NCBI RefSeq assembly: GCF_963259705.1
Contig: NC_081846.1
Location: 93,694,641-93,758,640 of the forward strand
Source of the DNA: Myotis daubentonii
Taxonomy: Eukaryota > Chordata > Mammalia > Chiroptera > Vespertilionidae
DNA: 64,000 bases
Direction: 5' to 3'
The notes under the pieces were generated by a model. The model ran no database searches. It saw nothing but the letters and a program-made list of their open reading frames with translations, and was not told the DNA's origin. Shown in pieces: positions 56,738 through 64,000 of the stretch (positions are counted from its first letter, which is position 1; every line of letters starts with the position of its first letter). A program made the translations under genes and the position numbers.

Positions 56738-57214
56738 AAACGGGCATCTCATTCTGTCTATCTGATTTTGGAAGCCCTTGTATTTAAGTGCACCTTAAAG
56801 GCCCTGATCTAATTGGAACATCCCTCATAATTGCCTCTAGAATTTAGGTCTAATCCCATGGGCTGCGCCAGGTGGTGGGACCCGAGCTGTCCCTCCGCTT
56901 AGCCCGCGTTTCTGGCCGACAATGCTGGGAGCCTCTGCAGACAGTGACTACGCCGAGTTCTTAGGGTATAAAATGTTTAGTTATCTTTCGGCAGGACTTG
57001 GTCACTCTCTTCTTTCCTTTGTCTTCTTACTGGTAAGTGCGAGACCGTCGCACCTCCACGGCCTGGTGCTTCACAGCATCGCAAGGACAATGAGGAGGGT
57101 GTGCGTGGCCTTTGAGTTTTGTTCTAATATCTGTCCTTCCAGCATATTAAGGGAATCTTAATGCCTGGCCATTATAGCAATGTAAGCGCTCTCTTGAAAG
57201 ACAAAATCTCTTTT
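56738..57214. other. No gene recognised
   Basis: Short non-repetitive stretch between SINEs. A 79-codon open frame from ATG 56922 has no recognisable domain. Confidence 0.5.
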
Positions 57215-57231
57215 TGATTTAAAAGTTTTTC

Positions 57232-57456
57232 TTTTTCTTTTTAAAATGTATTTTATTGATTTTTTAGAGAGAGGAAGGGAGAGGGAGAGAGATTGTTAGA
57301 ACATCGATGAGAGAGAAACATCGATCAGCTGTCTCCTGCACACTCCCTACTGGGGATGTGCCTGCAACCAGGGTACATGCCCTTGACCGGAATCGAACCC
57401 AGGACCCTTCAGTCCGCAGGCCAACGCTCTATCCATGGAGCCAAACCGGTTCAGCT
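57232..57456 (-). mobile_element. VES-type SINE, distal unit of a tandem pair
   Basis: Head AGCTGAACCGGTTTGGCTCC at the right end. It abuts the next SINE with no host DNA between, and the pair shares one outer TSD. Confidence 0.9.
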
Positions 57457-57683
57457 ATTTTTATTTTTTAAAAAAATATTTTACTGATTTTTTACAGAGA
57501 GGAAGGGAGAGGGAAAGAGAGTTAGAAACATCCATGAGAGAGAAACATCGACCAGCTGCCTCCTGCACACCCCCTATTGGGGATGTGCCCGCAACCAAGG
57601 TACATGCCCTTGACCGGAATCGAACCCAGGACCCTTCAGTCCGCAGGCCGACGCTCTATCCACTGAGCCAAACCCGCCAGGGC
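57457..57683 (-). mobile_element. VES-type SINE, proximal unit of a tandem pair
   Basis: Head GCCCTGGCGGGTTTGGCTCA at the right end. Outer flanks of the pair are TGATTTAAAAGTTTTTC (57215-57231) and TGATTTAAGTTTTTC (57684-57698). Confidence 0.9.
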
Positions 57684-57698
57684 TGATTTAAGTTTTTC

Positions 57699-58547
57699 AA
57701 TTCAAAACTTTTTGATTTAAATATTTTTCCATCATCTGGCCTTGATGAGTAAAATCTTAATAACAACTCAAGCCAGTAGGAGCTGGTGGACACAAGAAGG
57801 ATTCCCAGAGGGTAGTACAGGCAGATGCAACCTCACCAGGCAGGTCACTCCCAGTCAGAGACCCCAGGACTCTCAGGTGCCCTCCCCTGTGGAATGAGGT
57901 GTTTGGGTTCCCTCAGCTCAGACCACAGCCTGCTGGCTGCCACCAGGTTCAGAAGCATCCTCATCCTCAGAGCAGCAGGAGACAAGAACAGGGCTGTTTC
58001 TACCGTCTCTGGGAGGAAATGGAGCGACAGAACTCCCTGAGAGCTCCCTGGGCCTGAGCAAGGTGCCGGCTAGCGCACTCTGGGTGGTGAAGGCCAGAGA
58101 CAGTGCTCTGGCGGGTGAGAAGGCCAAGGTCTCAGGACAAATAATAAGATGGAAACATAGGCCCCGACAGAGACAGAAAACCCGTGAGCACCCACACGGA
58201 ACAGCCAAGAGTCTTAGCCGCCGAAGCTGTGACACAGCATTTTCTCCTGCTGCTGTCCGTGGCGAGAAGGCAGACTGCGCCCTGCCGCCCTGCCGCCCTG
58301 CAGGGGCCTGGACGCTCGAGGGGGGCCAGGACCTTCCCCACAGCCGCTTCCGGGCAGCGCCCAGCTGGGGAGTGTCCTGCTCACACGCCAGCTGTGGAGG
58401 AGCAGGCTGACATCTGCCCTCTATTTGGTGTGATAACCAGACAGGTGTGAGGCAGATTAACAACAGAAAATCACCGCAGGCGGGAGGGGTTCGAGACTGC
58501 AGGGAAATGCAGGCCCAGGCAGTCTGGGTGGGATGAGATGCCTGGCC
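57699..58547. other. No gene recognised
   Basis: GC-richer non-repetitive sequence with no recognised exon on either strand. Confidence 0.45.
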
Positions 58548-58866
58548 CTGGGGGGAAGGATGAGGGGCCTGGGCCTGGGGGAGGGGGAGGATGAGGGGCC
58601 TGGGCCTGGGGATGGGGGAAGGGGAGGATGAGGGGCCTGGGCCTGGGGATGGGGGGGAGGGGAGGATGAGGGGCATGGGCCTGGGCCTGGGGGAAGGGGA
58701 GGATGAGGGGCATGGGCCTGGGGATGGGGGGAAGGGGAGGGTGAGGGGCATGGGCCTGGGGATGGGGATGAGGTTCCTGGGCCTGGGGGAGGGGGAGGAG
58801 GGGCCTGGGCCTGGGGGTGGGGGAGGAGGGGCCTGGGCCTGGGGGTGGGGAGGATGAGATGCCTGG
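58548..58866. repeat. G-rich irregular minisatellite
   Basis: About nine uneven units of GGGGCCTGGGCCTGGGG plus a variable purine-rich spacer (GGGGAGGATGAG). The proline-rich minus-strand frames come from this composition. Confidence 0.9.
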
Positions 58867-59199
58867 GCCTGGAGAGGGGGCGGGGCAGGTCCTCACCCAG
58901 CGGGGGAGCAGATGCTCCCTGGGAGCCTGGTTTGCGGCACTGGCACTGCAGCTGACTCACAGGATGTTTTGCTGGTGGTCACTTCTTATGGGCCCAGTTC
59001 CTAATTTAAATTCCTTAAGGGAGAGTGGAAGTTTCTCGTGAGCGTTCAGAGTCTCCGTTGCCATTCACCCAAATTAATCCTCATTCCCAAGAGGCCCCAC
59101 ACCAGGACCGGCGGGCAAGCCCGCATGCCCACTGACTCTCGGCAGAGCGGGTCTGCTTTTCACTCCGGCTCTGTGTAGGGAGTTGGGAGCCATCCTCAA

Positions 59200-59590
59200 G
59201 CCCCGATGCTCAAGAGCCTCTCATGCCCAGGCCCACGCTGCGGGCACACTCCATGGGCCGGCCCGCGGCTGCTGCATCCCACCTCGCTGCAGCCAGGGCT
59301 GTGCGGGCCCAGGGCGCCTGGCTCCCCGAGGGCGGCACGGGCCGGGCCTGATGAACGGCCTCGCCCACACGGACGGGCCTTCCCCAGGGCTGAACTGGTA
59401 CCCGCGGGCAGGGACAGGCCAGGAGGACAGCCACAGTCCCCTCAGGGAGAGGCGCCTGCCGCCTGCAGGCTGGCCCCCAGCACCCCATCAGGCAGCAAGT
59501 CCAGGCGGCGGTGAGCGGGCACCTCTGTGGGGCGCCGCTGGCGGTCGGCGGTGCTGCTGTGTCTGGGTCAGGTCGCGGTGCATGGCATTT
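59200..59590. other. GC-rich patch with CpG enrichment
   Basis: CpG-dense text (for example GGCCGGCCCGCGGCTGC near 59257) over about 400 bp. Weaker than the island at 1130-1770, with no core promoter motif found. 59600-60530 is AT-rich then mixed, with no recognised gene. Confidence 0.4.
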
Positions 59591-60530
59591 CCTTTTAAAG
59601 GGCTCCGGATCCTAAAAAACAGTGTAAGCGAAGCAGCAGCTCAAATAAAGATGGAAAATATTGATAATTACCCAAGTTGGGGGATGGTTACATGAGAATT
59701 TTCCATTACATTATCCTCTTTATTTCCAATTAAAACTTTCCAATTGAAAACTCTTTCATTGGTTTTTTAAGTTAAAAACAATGGGTTAAGGACATGAAAA
59801 TCAATTTACCAAATTACAAGTGGCTAATAAACTTACAAAAATTAGATAAAGTCAATAATAATTAAAGAAATCAAATTGAAACTGGTGAAATACTATTTTT
59901 AAACATGTTTTAAACCATTGGGGTATGATGACAAGGAGATACGTACACGGCTGGCTGAATTATAAATTTGTGTAACTCTTCTGGCAAATAATGTAGCGAC
60001 ATGTATTAAAGACCCTTAAAAATGTATGCCAGTGTGCATCTGCAGAGAGTGAGCCTGAGAGGGGCTGCCTGCTCAGGCTACGCCAGGGAACCCTTACAAG
60101 AGGCCCAGACTGGGCCCGGTTCTCACGCCGCCGCCTGCAGCACCCACGGATCCTGGCTACTTAAGTAAGATGTGCTGCTTTTCTGGTTCTGTGGTATGTA
60201 TGGCTCGTTTTACATTTTTAGAATTATCCTGTGATGCTTCCTATTCATGCTGGAACCGTGCCAATGGACTGTGGCCACCACTGCTTGATAGGAAACAGTG
60301 TCCAAGCCATGCTGCACCAGAAAGGCTGGATGAGTCCCCGGCAAGAGCCCGCGTTAACCAGCCCAGCACCTGCCTCCAGGGCCCCACTGCCAACATCCCT
60401 GCCGGCCAGGGCCCAGCCTCTGCCTGCTGGAAGCTCCTTTCCTTCCTCCAGGGGAGACTGGAAACTGTTCCTTCCAGCCATTGGGAAAACATCAGTTCCT
60501 ACATACTGTGCAATAGGACCATCACTGGGA

Positions 60531-63500
60531 TCTGGGGAGAGGGCAGTGCCTGGGGGGCTCTCTGGGGGAGAGGGCATTCCCTGGGGGGTTCTCTGGGGAG
60601 AGGGCAGTGCCTGGGGGGCTCTCTGGGGAGAGGGCATTCCCTGGGGGGTTCTCTGGGGAGAGGGCAGTGCCTGGGGGGCTCTCTGGGGAGAGGGCATTCC
60701 CTGGGGGGCTCTCTGGGGAGAGGGCATTCCCTGGGGGGTTCTCTGGGGAGAGGGCATTGTCTGGGGGGCTCTCTGGGGGAGAGGGCAGTGCCTGGGGGGC
60801 TCTCTGGGGAGAGGGCATTCCCTGGGGGGCTCTCTGGGGAGAGGGCATTCCCTGGGGGGTTCTCTGGGGGAGAGGGCATTGTCTGGGGGGCTCTCTGGGG
60901 AGAGGGCATTGTCTGGGGGGCTCTCTGGGGAGAGGGCATTCCCTGGGGGGCTCTCTGGGGGAGAGGGCATTGTCTGGGGGGCTCTCTGGGGGAGAGGGCA
61001 GTGCCTGGGGGGCTCTCTGGGGAGAGGGCATTCCCTGGGGGGTTCTCTGGGGAGAGGGCATTGTCTGGGGGGTTCTCTGGGGAGAGGGCAGTGCCTGGGG
61101 GGCTCTCTGGGGAGAGGGCATTCCCTGGGGGGCTCTCTGGGGAGAGGGCATTGTCTGGGGGGCTCTCTGGGGAGAGGGCATTCCCTGGGGGGCTCTCTGG
61201 GGAGAGGGCATTGTCTGGGGGGCTCTCTGGGGAGAGGGCATTGTCTGGGGGGCTCTCTGGGGAGAGGGCATTGTCTGGGGGGCTCTCTGGGGAGAGGGCA
61301 GTGCCTGGGGGGCTCTCTGGGGAGAGGGCATTCCCTGGGGGGCTCTCTGGGGGAGAGGGCAGTGCCTGGGGGGCTCTCTGGGGAGAGGGCATTCCCTGGG
61401 GGGTTCTCTGGGGAGAGGGCATTGTCTGGGGGGTTCTCTGGGGAGAGGGCAGTGCCTGGGGGGCTCTCTGGGGAGAGGGCATTCCCTGGGGGGCTCTCTG
61501 GGGAGAGGGCATTGTCTGGGGGGCTCTCTGGGGAGAGGGCATTCCCTGGGGGGCTCTCTGGGGAGAGGGCATTGTCTGGGGGGCTCTCTGGGGAGAGGGC
61601 ATTGTCTGGGGGGCTCTCTGGGGAGAGGGCATTGTCTGGGGGGCTCTCTGGGGAGAGGGCATTCCCTGGGGGGCTCTCTGGGGGAGAGGGCATTGTCTGG
61701 GGGGCTCTCTGGGGGAGAGGGCATTGTCTGGGGGACTCTCTGGGGGAGAGGGCATTGTCTGGGGGGCTCTCTGGGGAGAGGGCATTCCCTGGGGGGCTCT
61801 CTGGGGGAGAGGGCATTCCCTGGGGGGCTCTCTGGGGAGAGGGCATTGTCTGGGGGGCTCTCTGGGGGAGAGGGCATTGTCTGGGGGACTCTCTGGGGGA
61901 GAGGGCATTGTCTGGGGGGCTCTCTGGGGAGAGGGCATTCCCTGGGGGGCTCTCTGGGGAGAGGGCATTGTCTGGGGGGCTCTCTGGGGAGAGGGCATTG
62001 TCTGGGGGGCTCTCTGGGGAGAGGGCAGTGCCTGGGGGGCTCTCTGGGGAGAGGGCAGTGCCTGGGGGGCTCTCTGGGGAGAGGGCATTGTCTGGGGGGC
62101 TCTCTGGGGAGAGGGCATTGTCTGGGGGGCTCTCTGGGGAGAGGGCATTGTCTGGGGGGCTCTCTGGGGAGAGGGCATTGTCTGGGGGGCTCTCTGGGGA
62201 GAGGGCAGTGCCTGGGGGACTCTCTGGGGGAGAGGGCAGTGCCTGGGGGGCTCTCTGGGGAGAGGGCATTCCCTGGGGGCTCTCTGGGGAGAGGGCATTG
62301 TCTGGGGGGCTCTCTGGGGAGAGGGCATTGTCTGGGGGGCTCTCTGGGGAGAGGGCAGTGCCTGGGGGGCTCTCTGGGGAGAGGGCAGTGCCTGGGGGGC
62401 TCTCTGGGGAGAGGGCAGTGCCTGGGGGGCTCTCTGGGGAGAGGGCAGTGCCTGGGGGGCTCTCTGGGGAGAGGGCAGTGCCTGGGGGGCTCTCTGGGGA
62501 GAGGGCAGTGCCTGGGGGGGCTCTCTGGGGAGAGGGCATTCCCTGGGGGGCTCTCTGGGGAGAGGGCATTCCCTGGGGGGCTCTCTGGGGGAGAGGGCAT
62601 TGTCTGGGGGGCTCTCTGGGGAGAGGGCAGTGCCTGGGGGGCTCTCTGGGGAGAGGGCATTGTCTGGGGGGCTCTCTGGGGAGAGGGCATTGTCTGGGGG
62701 GCTCTCTGGGGAGAGGGCATTCCCTGGGGGGCTCTCTGGGGGAGAGGGCATTGTCTGGGGGGCTCTCTGGGGAGAGGGCATTGTCTGGGGGGCTCTCTGG
62801 GGAGAGGGCATTGTCTGGGGGGCTCTCTGGGGAGAGGGCATTGTCTGGGGGGCTCTCTGGGGAGAGGGCATTGTCTGGGGGGCTCTCTGGGGAGAGGGCA
62901 TTCCCTGGGGGGCTCTCTGGGGAGAGGGCATTGTCTGGGGGGCTCTCTGGGGAGAGGGCATTGTCTGGGGGGCTCTCTGGGGAGAGGGCATTCCCTGGGG
63001 GGCTCTCTGGGGAGAGGGCAGTGCCTGGGGGGCTCTCTGGGGAGAGGGCATTCCCTGGGGGGTTCTCTGGGGAGAGGGCATTGTCTGGGGGGCTCTCTGG
63101 GGAGAGGGCATTGTCTGGGGGGCTCTCTGGGGAGAGGGCATTCCCTGGGGGGCTCTCTGGGGAGAGGGCATTGTCTGGGGGGCTCTCTGGGGAGAGGGCA
63201 TTGTCTGGGGGGCTCTCTGGGGAGAGGGCATTCCCTGGGGGGCTCTCTGGGGAGAGGGCATTGTCTGGGGGGCTCTCTGGGGGAGAGGGCATTGTCTGGG
63301 GGGCTCTCTGGGGGAGAGGGCATTGTCTGGGGGGCTCTCTGGGGGAGAGGGCATTGTCTGGGGGGCTCTCTGGGGGAGAGGGCATTGTCTGGGGGGCTCT
63401 CTGGGGGAGAGGGCATTGTCTGGGGGGCTCTCTGGGGGAGAGGGCATTGTCTGGGGGGCTCTCTGGGGAGAGGGCATTCCCTGGGGGGCTCTCTGGGGAG

Positions 63501-64000
63501 AGGGCATTGTCTGGGGGGCTCTCTGGGGAGAGGGCAGTGCCTGGGGGGTTCTCTGGGGAGAGGGCATTGTCTGGGGGGCTCTCTGGGGGAGAGGGCATTG
63601 TCTGGGGGGCTCTCTGGGGGAGAGGGCATTCCCTGGGGGGCTCTCTGGGGAGAGGGCAGTGCCTGGGGGGCTCTCTGGGGAGAGGGCATTCCCTGGGGGG
63701 TTCTCTGGGGAGAGGGCATTGTCTGGGGGGCTCTCTGGGGAGAGGGCATTGTCTGGGGGGCTCTCGGTGGAGAGGGCAGTGCCTGGGGGGCTCTCTGGGG
63801 AGAGGGCATTCCCTGGGGGGCTCTCTGGGGAGAGGGCATTGTCTGGGGGGCTCTCTGGGGAGAGGGCATTCCCTGGGGGGCTCTCTGGGGAGAGGGCATT
63901 GTCTGGGGGGCTCTCTGGGGAGAGGGCATTGTCTGGGGGGCTCTCTGGGGAGAGGGCAATCCCTGGGGGGCTCTCTGGGGAGAGGGCATTGTCTGGGGGG
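60531..64000. repeat. 30-bp G-rich minisatellite, runs off the right edge
   Basis: About 115 units built on GGCTCTCTGGGGAGAGGGCA plus one of TTGTCTGGGG, TTCCCTGGGG or GTGCCTGGGG. Some are 31 bp with an extra G. A higher-order block recurs about 361 bp apart (61021 and 61382 onward). The unit has no CpG. Its minus strand is open in all three frames for over 1,000 codons, a by-product of the stop-free unit. Confidence 0.95.

Noticed and set aside
57918..58960. Proline-rich minus-strand frames of 140-280 codons
   Set aside because: They coincide with the G-rich minisatellite and neighbouring GC-rich DNA; overlapping frames are equally long.
59183..59695. 170-codon open frame in GC-rich DNA
   Set aside because: No domain, a second overlapping frame is also open, and low stop density in CpG-rich sequence accounts for it.
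60245..63989. Minus-strand open frames of 1,022 to 1,155 codons, proline/serine-rich
   Set aside because: They lie in the 30-bp minisatellite, all three frames on that strand are open, and the mix of 30- and 31-bp units passes the same motif between frames. There is no domain, no signal and no codon bias independent of the repeat.

Overview
This is mammalian nuclear DNA, and the repeats point to a vespertilionid bat. Three signs agree: at least thirteen tRNA-derived SINEs of the VES type, four Helitrons with HeliBat-like ends (5' TC, 3' CTAG, inserted between A and T), and several hAT DNA transposons with exact 8-bp target-site duplications (TSDs). I find no host protein-coding gene, no RNA gene with an intact body and no CRISPR array. 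The window is best read as an intergenic block built of nested mobile elements and large minisatellites.

Layout: 1-2.5 kb holds old repeats, a CpG island that looks like an orphan promoter, and a SINE. 2.5-18.5 kb holds three L1 elements head to tail: a 5'-truncated L1 (L1-A), an older fragment (L1-C) split by a 234-bp hAT element, and a full-length but dead L1 (L1-B). 18.9-22.8 kb has an L2 fossil, a possible LTR and a solo LTR with a 4-bp TSD. 23.07-26.89 kb is an autonomous-type hAT element. Its 602-codon transposase is broken by one event only, the insertion of a 5' half of elongator tRNA-Met with its own 16-17-bp TSD.

28.5-39.9 kb is a 16-bp minisatellite cut in two by a minus-strand class II (betaretrovirus-like) provirus with a 6-bp TSD. 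The provirus keeps its LTRs, primer-binding site, polypurine tract and gag and env remnants, but I see no pol. It was itself hit by a HAL1 (half-L1) element whose ORF1 is fully open (316 aa), the only intact coding sequence in the window. 41.0-42.7 kb has two adjoining minisatellites (15 and 38 bp). 43-50.2 kb mixes an ancient L1, a Helitron, SINEs, class I ERV pieces and a hAT element. 50.8-55.4 kb is an old L1 (L1-D) carrying a SINE, three Helitrons and a 69-bp hAT element. 55.4-60.5 kb is mostly unassigned, with SINEs, a G-rich minisatellite and a GC-rich patch. From 60.53 kb to the right edge runs a 30-bp G-rich minisatellite.

The elements do not work together as a pathway. What the window offers is a readable order of events: minisatellite, then provirus, then HAL1; hAT, then tRNA half; L1, then Helitron, then hAT. 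All family names rest on recognition by eye, without a database search.
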